Of a stretch of DNA of 37,835 nucleotides, positions 8,550 to 15,874 are shown piece by piece. Each line of letters opens with the position of its first letter. Positions within the stretch are counted from its first letter, which is position 1. The position numbers and the translations under genes are program-made. Under the pieces are notes generated by a model, which had not been told where the DNA came from, searched no databases, and was given only the letters and a program-made list of their open reading frames with translations. The DNA comes from an uncultured bacterium (GTDB taxonomy: Bacteria > Bacteroidota > Bacteroidia > Bacteroidales > Marinifilaceae), in NCBI GenBank assembly GCA_905216195.1, contig CAJMSX010000037.1, positions 1 through 37,835 of the forward strand, given 5' to 3'.

Positions 8550-9119
8550 TTATTGTCTTACTCTTTCCACGTAACTTCCGTCTGCCGTATTGATCCTGAT
8601 TTTTTCTCCCATTTCGATGAAAAGGGGTACCATGACTTTTGCTCCGGTTTCTACTTCGGCCGGTTTCAAGGCAGTAGAAGAGGCCGTATCTCCTTTTAAA
8701 CCCGGTTCGGTATAGGTTACTTCCAGAACGACAGAAGGTAATAATTCTACATACAAAGGTGTTTCCGTATCAGCGTGAACAACCATTTCTACGGCATCTC
8801 CTTCTTTTAGAAACTGCGGTGAATTGATGAGTTCTGCAGGAATATTCACCTGATCGTAGGTTTCGGTATGCATCATCACATAATCGTCTCCGTCTTTATA
8901 TAAAAACTGGTAAGGTCGTCTTTCAATTCTTGCCGTATCGATTTTTATTCCGGATGTGAAGGTGTTTTCCAATATTCTGCCCGTTTTTACATTTCTCAGT
9001 CGGGTTCTTACGAAAGCAGGGCCTTTGCCGGGTTTAACATGTTGAAACTGAACGATGGTGTATAAATCATCTTTAAATACAATACATAATCCGTTTTTGA
9101 AATCAGCTGTTGTTGCCAT
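8550..9119 (-). CDS. efp: Translation elongation factor P
   Basis: EF-P rescues ribosomes stalled at consecutive prolines. From the ATG at 9117-9119 the protein is 189 residues, the normal family length, and begins MATTADFKNG. The KOW-like domain I carries the loop VKPGKGPAF with Lys32 at the tip, the position modified or contacted at the peptidyl-transferase centre; two OB domains follow, with the C-terminal segment ending GSYVERVRQ. An in-frame ATG at 9191 would add 24 residues, but it lies upstream of the exact -7 box at 9158-9165, so the shorter start is chosen. The Lys-tip form suggests the lysine rather than the arginine-rhamnose type. Confidence 0.96.
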   Translation of the reverse strand: MATTADFKNGLCIVFKDDLYTIVQFQHVKPGKGPAFVRTRLRNVKTGRILENTFTSGIKIDTARIERRPYQFLYKDGDDYVMMHTETYDQVNIPAELINSPQFLKEGDAVEMVVHADTETPLYVELLPSVVLEVTYTEPGLKGDTASSTALKPAEVETGAKVMVPLFIEMGEKIRINTADGSYVERVRQ

Positions 9120-9157
9120 GGAATAGATTTTATTTTGATTAATTTTTTTCTTGACTG

Positions 9158-9165
9158 CAAAAATA
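9158..9165 (-). promoter_or_regulatory. Promoter -7 box for efp
   Basis: On the minus strand this reads TATTTTTG, an exact TAnnTTTG match, 39 bp before the efp ATG at 9119. It implies a transcription start near 9150 and rules out the upstream ATG at 9191. Confidence 0.65.
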
Positions 9166-9261
9166 ATAAAACTTTCTCTATTTGTAGGCATGAAGAGCTT
9201 AAAACATTGCGGTACCGCCTGTTGCTAAAAGTTTCCGGGAGCTCCGGAGGACTTTGCTACA

Positions 9262-9283
9262 AGGGGAAAAGTGGCTTTCCCCT
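9262..9283 (-). terminator. Hairpin after tsaB, possible terminator
   Basis: AGGGGAAA (9262-9269) pairs perfectly with TTTCCCCT (9276-9283) around a 6-nt loop, just past the tsaB stop. There is no clear U tract, so termination is uncertain. Confidence 0.4.
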
Positions 9284-9291
9284 ACTTCAAC

Positions 9292-9978
9292 TCAGATTAC
9301 TTTGTGCCGGGGAGTAGTGGCAATAAAGTCTTTCAAATAAAAAGGTTCGAAATAGGCTGTGTTTTCAAATTCTTTCCGGAAAAATTTTTGTTCGGCAATG
9401 CCCGTCAGATGTCGGGCGGAAGTTTCGATATTTTTTAAAAAGCAGGCGTTGGCTGAGGAAAGGAGACTTTGAACTTTTCCACTGCCATTTCCGAAGAAAT
9501 AGACTTTGTGTTCTTTCAATATCTCCCTGAAAGAGGTTTCGTTAATGATTTTCGCTTGGGTCGGAGTGAGGGGATGGTTCCGGTTGTCGTAAAGAGCCGT
9601 GTAAACTTCCATGCGCCGGGCGTCTATCATCGGGCAATAATAAGCGTCTTCCTTTATTGTTTGGGAAACAGATAAAGCTAAAGCTTGTAAAGTATCGACT
9701 GCAATCAACGGTTTGGATATTCCAAAACAAAGCCCTTTGGCCATGGATATGCCGATCCGGAGTCCTGTATAGGACCCGGGTCCCATACTCACCGCTATAG
9801 CATCCAGTTCTTGCGGATGCTTTCCGTTTTCCTTTAATAGTTCATCGATGTAAGTTCCCAGTAAAAGAGAGTGATTCAATCCTTCCGTGTTCTCTTTTAT
9901 ACCGATCATTTCCCCATCGCGGGCTAAGGCGACGGAACAGATGCTGGTTGCCGTATCGATATTCAGAATGAATGCCAT
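9292..9978 (-). CDS. tsaB: tRNA t6A synthesis protein TsaB
   Basis: TsaB is the non-catalytic ASKHA-fold partner of TsaD in the complex that transfers the threonylcarbamoyl group to A37 of ANN-decoding tRNAs. The 228-residue protein opens with ILNIDTATSICSVAL, the beta-hairpin of the ASKHA fold, and has the family segment SMGPGSYTGLRIG (about residues 64-76). The length matches E. coli TsaB (231). It is followed, 42 bp upstream on the same strand, by the gene for the enzyme that makes the threonylcarbamoyl-AMP substrate, so the two likely form an operon. Confidence 0.92.
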   Translation of the reverse strand: MAFILNIDTATSICSVALARDGEMIGIKENTEGLNHSLLLGTYIDELLKENGKHPQELDAIAVSMGPGSYTGLRIGISMAKGLCFGISKPLIAVDTLQALALSVSQTIKEDAYYCPMIDARRMEVYTALYDNRNHPLTPTQAKIINETSFREILKEHKVYFFGNGSGKVQSLLSSANACFLKNIETSARHLTGIAEQKFFRKEFENTAYFEPFYLKDFIATTPRHKVI

Positions 9979-10020
9979 ATGCTTTGTTTTTACTAGTCAG
10001 GAATTTGTTAATTGGGTTAT

Positions 10021-10593
10021 TTATTTCCGGATTATCCGGATTTCTCCGTTCATATTCAATTTTATAATGCTGGAGGGAACACCGCTTGAGGATTCGTCCC
10101 GGCGGAAATCCACGATATAATCGACTGCTTTTTTTATTTCCTCGCAGATTTCTCCGAAACAGCGGGGAGAGGGGGTACCACTGAGGTTAGCCGAGGTAGA
10201 AACGATCGGTTTTTTGAACCGGGCAATCAAAGATTTGCTGAATATTTCCCGGGTGATTCTAATGCCGATGGTTTGATCTGCGGCAAGCAGGTTCGGTGCC
10301 AGGTTCCGGGCATTCGGATAAATAATGGTCATCGGTTTCTCACTGAGTTCAATCAGGTCGAAAGCCATTTCCGGCACATCGGCATAAGAAGGAATTCTGC
10401 CGGCATCGTCCAGCAAAACCAGCATGGATTTATTATCCTCCCGTTGTTTGATGCTGTAAATGCGTTTTATCGGTTCCGGGTTCGTTGCATCGCAACCTAT
10501 TCCCCAAATGGTATCGGTGGGGTAAAGAATGATACCTCCCTGTCGCAATACTTCTTCCGCTTTGCGGATTTCCTCTTTCAGTTTATCCGTCAT
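10021..10593 (-). CDS. tsaC: L-threonylcarbamoyladenylate synthase (TsaC/Sua5 family)
   Basis: This 190-residue YrdC-domain enzyme makes threonylcarbamoyl-AMP from threonine, bicarbonate and ATP, the first step of tRNA t6A modification. The segment ILYPTDTIWGIGCDATN (about residues 22-38) and the motif STSANLSGTPSP are characteristic of the family. It has only the YrdC domain and lacks the C-terminal Sua5 domain, so it is the short TsaC form. It is transcribed toward tsaB, its pathway partner. A weak -7-like sequence, TACTTTCG, lies at 10636-10643 on this strand. Confidence 0.93.
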   Translation of the reverse strand: MTDKLKEEIRKAEEVLRQGGIILYPTDTIWGIGCDATNPEPIKRIYSIKQREDNKSMLVLLDDAGRIPSYADVPEMAFDLIELSEKPMTIIYPNARNLAPNLLAADQTIGIRITREIFSKSLIARFKKPIVSTSANLSGTPSPRCFGEICEEIKKAVDYIVDFRRDESSSGVPSSIIKLNMNGEIRIIRK

Positions 10594-10729
10594 GGTGAAA
10601 TTTATAATAAGAGAGTCGTGAGGCTCATGACGATGCGAAAGTACAAAAGTTTCATCGATAATAAAAATGAATGAGAGAGAGTAAAATTGAAAAGCGGGTA
10701 TTCTTTTTCTTTTTGAAGCATAATTGATA

Positions 10730-10737
10730 TAAGTTTG
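10730..10737 (+). promoter_or_regulatory. Promoter -7 box for the AGCS symporter gene
   Basis: TAAGTTTG is an exact TAnnTTTG match in the gap divergent from tsaC. It implies transcription from about 10745, which leaves a leader of only about 10 nt to the ATG at 10755 and about 60 nt to the ATG at 10806. Confidence 0.6.
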
Positions 10738-10805
10738 TTTTTTTATTCTAAAAAATGTTTATATTCGCTGCCGGATGTACGTTTTTTAACCTCTATTGTA
10801 ATACG

Positions 10806-12473
10806 ATGAATAGTCTGAACGATTTTTTTACGCTTATAGATTCCTGGATTGGCGGAGCGCAATGGTTCGTTTTTTTACTGCTGGGAACCGGTTTGTTTTT
10901 TACACTGTATCTCGGTTTTCCCCAAATTCGCTATTTCCGTCATGCCATAAGGGTAGTGTCCGGGAAATACGATGAGTCTCATCATGTGGGGGACACTTCC
11001 CATTTTCAGGCTCTGGCAACGGCCCTTTCGGGTACGGTCGGAACCGGAAATATTGCAGGGGTAGCATTGGCCATACATTTGGGTGGCCCGGCGGCATTGT
11101 TTTGGATGATGATCACTGCCTTTTTAGGAATGACTACTAAATTGGTGGAGGTCACCTTATCTCATAAATACCGGGACAAGCTGCCGGACGGTACGATTTC
11201 CGGCGGTCCGATGTATTATATGAAAAACCGTTTACACATGGGATGGTTGGCCGTTGTTTTTGCTGTGGCGACGATTTTTTCTTCGTTTGGAACCGGGAGT
11301 CTTCCGCAAGTCAACAGCATTTCGAATTCCATGTATGCGGCTTTCGGCATAAAACACTATATTACCGGCTTGATTTTGTCGGTTCTGCTGGGTTTGATTA
11401 TTATCGGAGGTATCAAGCGAATTGTGAAGGTTACCGAAAAATTGGTCCCGTTTATGGCTGTGATTTATGTTTTGGGAGCTTTCAGCGTATTGATTCTAAA
11501 TTATGAAAATATTTTACCTTCCATCGTATCTATTTTTTCAGATGTTTTTTCAGGAACGGCAGCAACCGGAGGCTTTTTGGGAGCGGGGTTCGCCTGGGCT
11601 TTTAACCGGGGAGTTAACCGGGGACTTTTTTCGAATGAAGCGGGGCAGGGTTCGGCCCCTATTGCTCATGCGGCGGCTAAAACCGAAGAGCCGGTATCCG
11701 AAGGAATGGTGGCTATCTTGGAGCCTTTTATCGATACGATTGTCATTTGTTTTTTAACCGGTTTAGTATTATTATCGTCCGGGGTTTGGAATGAAAAACT
11801 CGAAAATCGTTTTCAGCAGGCGGATATGACGGTATTGGCCGGACTTTATCATGAAAAAGATCAGGCAGAAAAACAGCAGGTATCCGATTTTATATTGGGT
11901 AAGGACCCGCTTCCTCTTTTCTCCGGTAATTTAACGGTTAAAGAAGGACAAATACAGGATTCCGTTACTTTGTTACATGCCCGTTCATTTGCCGATAGCG
12001 TAAGGGTATACCGGGGAAAGGAATTATATTCGGGCATCCTTACCGTGGAGAAGGGAGTGTTCCAGGATGTACGCTTAAACGGTACGAATCCGGTATACAT
12101 TCAGGGAAAATCTCTGCTGCATTCGGCCCCTTTGTCTACGGAAGCTTTCAAACGGGGTTTTTTGGGAGATACAGGAAAATATATCATTCCCATTGCTTTA
12201 CTGATGTTTGCATTTTCCACATCCATCGCCTGGTCGTACTACGGAGGGCGGGCCGTAACTTACCTGTGGGGAACCAAATACCTCAACGTCTATCGTTTGG
12301 TGTATGTCATTTCTTTTTTCTTCGCTTCCTTTACAGATACGAGTATAGTTTGGGCGTTTTCAGGCATAACTGTAGCTTTGATGACCTTGCCCAACCTGTT
12401 CGGTATTCTGGTTTTGCATAAAGAAGTTAAAATTTCCATCCGCGAATATTGGAAGAAGATGAAAAACAAGTAG
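10806..12473 (+). CDS. Sodium:alanine/glycine symporter family (AGCS) transporter with a large loop insertion
   Basis: This inner-membrane protein belongs to the AGCS family, which imports alanine or glycine with sodium. Family motifs include the segment ALSGTVGTGNIAGVALAI, GGPMYYM and FSNEAGQGSAPIAHAAA, plus FAFSTSIAWSYYGGRA near the end. From the ATG at 10806 it has 555 residues and starts MNSLNDFF, as in related proteins; the ATG at 10755 would add 17 residues but is too close to the predicted transcription start. Between two membrane segments, about residues 330-437, there is a hydrophilic insertion of roughly 100 residues absent from classical AGCS members (about 450-490 residues). The exact substrate cannot be read from the sequence. 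Confidence 0.88.
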   Translation: MNSLNDFFTLIDSWIGGAQWFVFLLLGTGLFFTLYLGFPQIRYFRHAIRVVSGKYDESHHVGDTSHFQALATALSGTVGTGNIAGVALAIHLGGPAALFWMMITAFLGMTTKLVEVTLSHKYRDKLPDGTISGGPMYYMKNRLHMGWLAVVFAVATIFSSFGTGSLPQVNSISNSMYAAFGIKHYITGLILSVLLGLIIIGGIKRIVKVTEKLVPFMAVIYVLGAFSVLILNYENILPSIVSIFSDVFSGTAATGGFLGAGFAWAFNRGVNRGLFSNEAGQGSAPIAHAAAKTEEPVSEGMVAILEPFIDTIVICFLTGLVLLSSGVWNEKLENRFQQADMTVLAGLYHEKDQAEKQQVSDFILGKDPLPLFSGNLTVKEGQIQDSVTLLHARSFADSVRVYRGKELYSGILTVEKGVFQDVRLNGTNPVYIQGKSLLHSAPLSTEAFKRGFLGDTGKYIIPIALLMFAFSTSIAWSYYGGRAVTYLWGTKYLNVYRLVYVISFFFASFTDTSIVWAFSGITVALMTLPNLFGILVLHKEVKISIREYWKKMKNK

Positions 12474-12477
12474 AGAG

Positions 12478-12514
12478 TGGTTATAGCTTACGGGCCCGCC
12501 GTAAACTATAACCA
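12478..12514. terminator. Bidirectional terminator between the AGCS gene and ddh
   Basis: TGGTTATAG (12478-12486) pairs with CTATAACCA (12506-12514) and TTACGG (12488-12493) with CCGTAA (12499-12504), with one internal mismatch and a 5-nt loop. It sits between two convergent stop codons and is followed by GTTTCTTTT on the plus strand. Confidence 0.7.
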
Positions 12515-12521
12515 GTTTCTT

Positions 12522-13418
12522 TTATACCAGGTGTTTGATCAATTCTTTCCGGTCTCCGTAAAGCAAGTCGATAACCGGTATTTCGATTAACGTATAGCAT
12601 CCGGGCTTTTGCAAGAGAGCTGCCCGGGCGGCCGATACCATGATTTGTCCGGTCAGAGCCGGATTGTTGATCTTCATGTCGAATTCGAACAATTGATTTT
12701 GAGTTTTACCGGACACCCCTTTTCGGGTAAGATTGACGCCATGTCCCATATCCAACAACTCATCCACATTTTCTACCTGCAACACATGAGTTTCATCGCT
12801 GGCGAAATAAGGATCCCGTTTAATGGCAGTGGCTACATTTTCGAATTTAAAACCTTCTTTTAACTCGATGTATACCATGCGGCGATGGATGCCTGTACCG
12901 GTAGGAATAGTCATCGAGAGGGCCGATTTCACTCCCTCGATGGCTTTTACGGCTACTGTATGCCCCATACTCATACCCGGACCGAAATTTGTATAGGTAA
13001 TTCCTTTCGGAGCACAGGCTTCTAATAAAGCTCTGACTACGGAATCGCTGCCGGGATCCCAGCCGGCGGACAGCACGGCGACCGTATTGTTTTTCCTGGC
13101 GATTTCGTTCAGCCGGCTATGCAATTCAGCTATCTGAGAATGAATGTCGAAACTGTCTACGGTGCAAATCCCCTTTTGTAACATTTCGGTGGCGTATTTC
13201 TCCACACTGCGGGTGGGTGTACATAAAAGCGCTACGTCAACCTCTTGGAGCGAGTCGATACTGGACACTACGGCATAATCTTTCAATTCTGCCGGTATAT
13301 CGGAAGCGTTCCGGCGTATAATGCCTGCAACTTCAAAGTCAGGGGAGGCGACTAAGGCTTCCAATACATATTTTCCGATGTTACCATACCCTACGATGGC
13401 TGCTCTTGTTTTTTTCAT
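12522..13418 (-). CDS. ddh: meso-Diaminopimelate D-dehydrogenase
   Basis: This NADP-dependent enzyme makes meso-diaminopimelate from tetrahydrodipicolinate and ammonia in one step, feeding peptidoglycan and lysine synthesis. The 298-residue protein begins with a Rossmann segment AAIVGYGNIGKYVLEAL (residues 6-22). The substrate domain has SAGWDPGSDS and GPGMSMGHTVAVKAIEG, both characteristic of DAP dehydrogenases rather than of DapB. The length fits the homodimeric enzyme (about 300-330). The gene stands alone, facing the AGCS gene and divergent from the YfcC gene. Confidence 0.93.
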   Translation of the reverse strand: MKKTRAAIVGYGNIGKYVLEALVASPDFEVAGIIRRNASDIPAELKDYAVVSSIDSLQEVDVALLCTPTRSVEKYATEMLQKGICTVDSFDIHSQIAELHSRLNEIARKNNTVAVLSAGWDPGSDSVVRALLEACAPKGITYTNFGPGMSMGHTVAVKAIEGVKSALSMTIPTGTGIHRRMVYIELKEGFKFENVATAIKRDPYFASDETHVLQVENVDELLDMGHGVNLTRKGVSGKTQNQLFEFDMKINNPALTGQIMVSAARAALLQKPGCYTLIEIPVIDLLYGDRKELIKHLV

Positions 13419-13451
13419 AGGTCCTACGTGTTTAAAATGAATGTTTCTATT

Positions 13452-13477
13452 GGTCTGCTCTCAAGTATTGTCAGACC
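13452..13477. repeat. Short inverted repeat in the ddh-yfcC divergent gap
   Basis: GGTCTG (13452-13457) is inverted as CAGACC (13472-13477) around 14 nt, and a palindrome GCAAATTTGC follows at 13491-13500. The 236-bp gap 13419-13654 holds no gene. Both elements could be operators, but their placement is the only support. Confidence 0.25.
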
Positions 13478-13654
13478 TCTATTGAGTTTTGCAAATTTGC
13501 TGATTAATTGTGGTACGGCAAAATAGAGAAAGGGAAATATAGAAGAAAGGATAATATTTTAACAAAAAGTTTAATTTAAAACGATTGAAACAAAAGAAAG
13601 GCATCCGTTTTTTAATGAAATTAATTATCTTGCGCCGAATTTAATCGTGTTTTT

Positions 13655-15256
13655 ATGTCTGTTTTTAATAAAGTTCCTCATACTTATACTATCATAGCTT
13701 CTATTATTTTGTTATCTGCCGTTCTTTCGTGGATTATTCCGGCAGGGGAATATGACCGGCAGACGGTGGATATAAACGGAGCGGTCCGCACGGTCATAGA
13801 GGAGGATTCTTTCCATGCCGTAGAAGCGGCTCCGCAAACCTGGCAAGTGTTTTCGTCTTTGTTACAAGGATTTGAAAAGCAGGCCGGTATTATTGCTTTC
13901 CTGTTGATTATAGGAGGAGCTTTCCAAATTATGAACGATAGTCGTGCTATAGACGTCGGAATTTTTTCTTTTTTACGGTTTACGCAGAATCTGGAGCGTC
14001 ATCGTTTTATGAAACGCATCGGTGTGAATAATATTGTTATTTCGATGATTATTTTTCTTTTCAGTATGTTCGGGGCTGTTTTCGGGATGAGTGAAGAGAC
14101 TTTAGCGTTTGTCGTTATTATTGTTCCTTTGGCTATTTCCATGGGATATGATTCGATTACGGGTTTATGTATGGTATATGTAGCGGCTCATGTGGGATTT
14201 GCGGGGGCCGTACTGAATCCTTTTACGATAGGCATTGCGCAGGGGCTATCCGATTTGCCGTTATTTTCCGGTTTTGAATACAGGTTGTTCTGTTGGATTT
14301 TTCTGACCGCCGTATTGATAATTTGTGTATTGGCCTATGCGTCTCGGATCAGACGTAATCCCACTTCTTCTCCCATGTATCGGGCGGATGCCTATTGGAG
14401 AGACAGGAGGGGAGAAGGAAGCGGTGAAACCGTATTTTCCACACCCATTTCTTCCTATGTCGTGTATATTTTGATTTTGGCAGCGTTAGCTGTCTTTTCC
14501 GTAGTCTATCCGAAGACGGTTTTTACTCTGGGAAATGTGTCCTTCACCTGGTATGCGGTTCCGGTATTTTCTTTATTGTTTGCCTGGTTCGGTTGGTGGG
14601 GATTGAAAAAATCTTTTCATTTTTTTATTTTGACCCTATTGGCTTTTACTGTGATTTTTCTGGTTATCGGAGTGATGGGGCACGGCTGGTACTTGCCGGA
14701 GATTTCCGGTATTTTCCTGGCTATGGGTATATTGTCGGGGTATGCAGCCGGGCGGGATGCCAACGGAATTATTAAATTATTTCTCGAAGGTGCTAAGGAT
14801 ATTTTATCGGCTGCTATCGTCGTAGGGTTGGCTGGAGGGATTATTCAGATTTTGCAGGACGGTCGGATTATCGATCCGATTTTACATACTTTGGCTTCTT
14901 TTATGAATGAGGCCGGTAAGGTAGCTTCAGTCGGAGCGATGTATGTGATTCAGACTCTGATCAACATCATCATACCCTCCGGCTCGGCTAAAGCGGCGTT
15001 GACGATGCCGATTATGGCTCCTTTTTCGGATGTGATAGGGATATCCCGCCAGGCTACGGTAATGGCTTTTCAGTTTGGAGACGGTTTTACCAACATGATT
15101 ACTCCGACTTCCGCCGTCCTGATCGGAGCCTTGGGGATCGCCCGTATTCCGTATGAGGTATGGGTAAAATGGTTTTTTAAATTTTTATTGCTTTTTATTC
15201 TTCTGGGTTTTCTTTTGCTTATTCCTACCGTATGGATACAACTGCCGGGGTTTTGA
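13655..15256 (+). CDS. YfcC-family (C4-dicarboxylate/basic amino acid carrier-like) transporter
   Basis: This 533-residue inner-membrane protein has about 12 hydrophobic segments. It starts with PHTYTIIASIILLSAVLSWI followed by IPAGEYDR, the N-terminal signature of the YfcC/DcuC-like group of secondary carriers. Other family segments are FGMSEETLAFVVIIVPL, the loop GAVLNPFTIGIAQG, and near the C-terminus INIIIPSGSAKAALTMPIMAP and DGFTNMITPTSAVLIGAL, which form the paired substrate-binding hairpins. Members are annotated as C4-dicarboxylate, short-chain acid or arginine/ornithine carriers and their substrates are mostly unproved. A weak -7-like TATCTTGC lies at 13626-13633. The gene stands alone. 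Confidence 0.85.
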   Translation: MSVFNKVPHTYTIIASIILLSAVLSWIIPAGEYDRQTVDINGAVRTVIEEDSFHAVEAAPQTWQVFSSLLQGFEKQAGIIAFLLIIGGAFQIMNDSRAIDVGIFSFLRFTQNLERHRFMKRIGVNNIVISMIIFLFSMFGAVFGMSEETLAFVVIIVPLAISMGYDSITGLCMVYVAAHVGFAGAVLNPFTIGIAQGLSDLPLFSGFEYRLFCWIFLTAVLIICVLAYASRIRRNPTSSPMYRADAYWRDRRGEGSGETVFSTPISSYVVYILILAALAVFSVVYPKTVFTLGNVSFTWYAVPVFSLLFAWFGWWGLKKSFHFFILTLLAFTVIFLVIGVMGHGWYLPEISGIFLAMGILSGYAAGRDANGIIKLFLEGAKDILSAAIVVGLAGGIIQILQDGRIIDPILHTLASFMNEAGKVASVGAMYVIQTLINIIIPSGSAKAALTMPIMAPFSDVIGISRQATVMAFQFGDGFTNMITPTSAVLIGALGIARIPYEVWVKWFFKFLLLFILLGFLLLIPTVWIQLPGF

Positions 15257-15332
15257 CGGAATACGGACGGGAAAAAGATCGGGGACCGGAGAAAAATAGG
15301 GGTGGGAAGGTTTTTATTCGCTTGCGGATGGT

Positions 15333-15340
15333 TACCTTTG
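15333..15340 (+). promoter_or_regulatory. Promoter -7 box for the DnaQ-like exonuclease gene
   Basis: TACCTTTG matches TAnnTTTG exactly, 22 bp before the ATG at 15362. It implies transcription from about 15347, so translation cannot begin at the upstream in-frame ATG at 15302. Confidence 0.65.
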
Positions 15341-15361
15341 TGCGGTAAAAGGGAAAGCGAT

Positions 15362-15874
15362 ATGGAAAAATTTGCAGCGATCGATTTTGAGACGGCTAAT
15401 TGGCAACGGGCCAGTGTATGCTCCGTAGGGGTAGTCATTGTCAACAAAGGAAAAATTGAGAATAAATTTTACAGTTTGATTCGGCTGGTACCGAATTTTT
15501 ATTCCCGCAAGAATACTTCCATACATGGTCTGACCCGGGAAGATACCGACGATGCCCCCGTTTTTCCGACGGTTTGGCGGGAATTATCCTTGTTGGTAAA
15601 AGGTTTGCCTTTGGTGGCTCACAACAGCATGTTCGATGAAGGGTGTTTAAAAGCGGCTCATGCCGTATATGAAATGCATTATCCCGGTTACCGTTTTTAT
15701 TGCACGTATCGTTTGTCCCGTAAATTATTCAAAGGCTTGGAAAATTACCAGCTTCATACGGTTTCCGCCTATTGTGGGTATCCGCTGGCACATCATCATC
15801 ATGCTCTGGCCGATGCTGAAGCTTGCGCTGCCATTATGTGTACGGTTTTACAAAGCGTCAATTTGGACGTTTGA
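15362..15874 (+). CDS. DnaQ-like DEDDh 3'-5' exonuclease
   Basis: From the ATG at 15362 this is a 170-residue single-domain exonuclease of the DnaQ superfamily. The DEDDh residues are visible: Asp8 and Glu10 in AIDFET, Asp92 in AHNSMFDEG, and His146 plus Asp151 in HHALADAEA. Such proteins remove 3' nucleotides from DNA or RNA. It resembles stand-alone epsilon-like proteins, but dnaE lies 10 kb away and no polymerase-binding tail is evident, so a proofreading role is not established. Its last 17 bp overlap the end of the convergent WG-repeat gene. Confidence 0.88.
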   Translation: MEKFAAIDFETANWQRASVCSVGVVIVNKGKIENKFYSLIRLVPNFYSRKNTSIHGLTREDTDDAPVFPTVWRELSLLVKGLPLVAHNSMFDEGCLKAAHAVYEMHYPGYRFYCTYRLSRKLFKGLENYQLHTVSAYCGYPLAHHHHALADAEACAAIMCTVLQSVNLDV

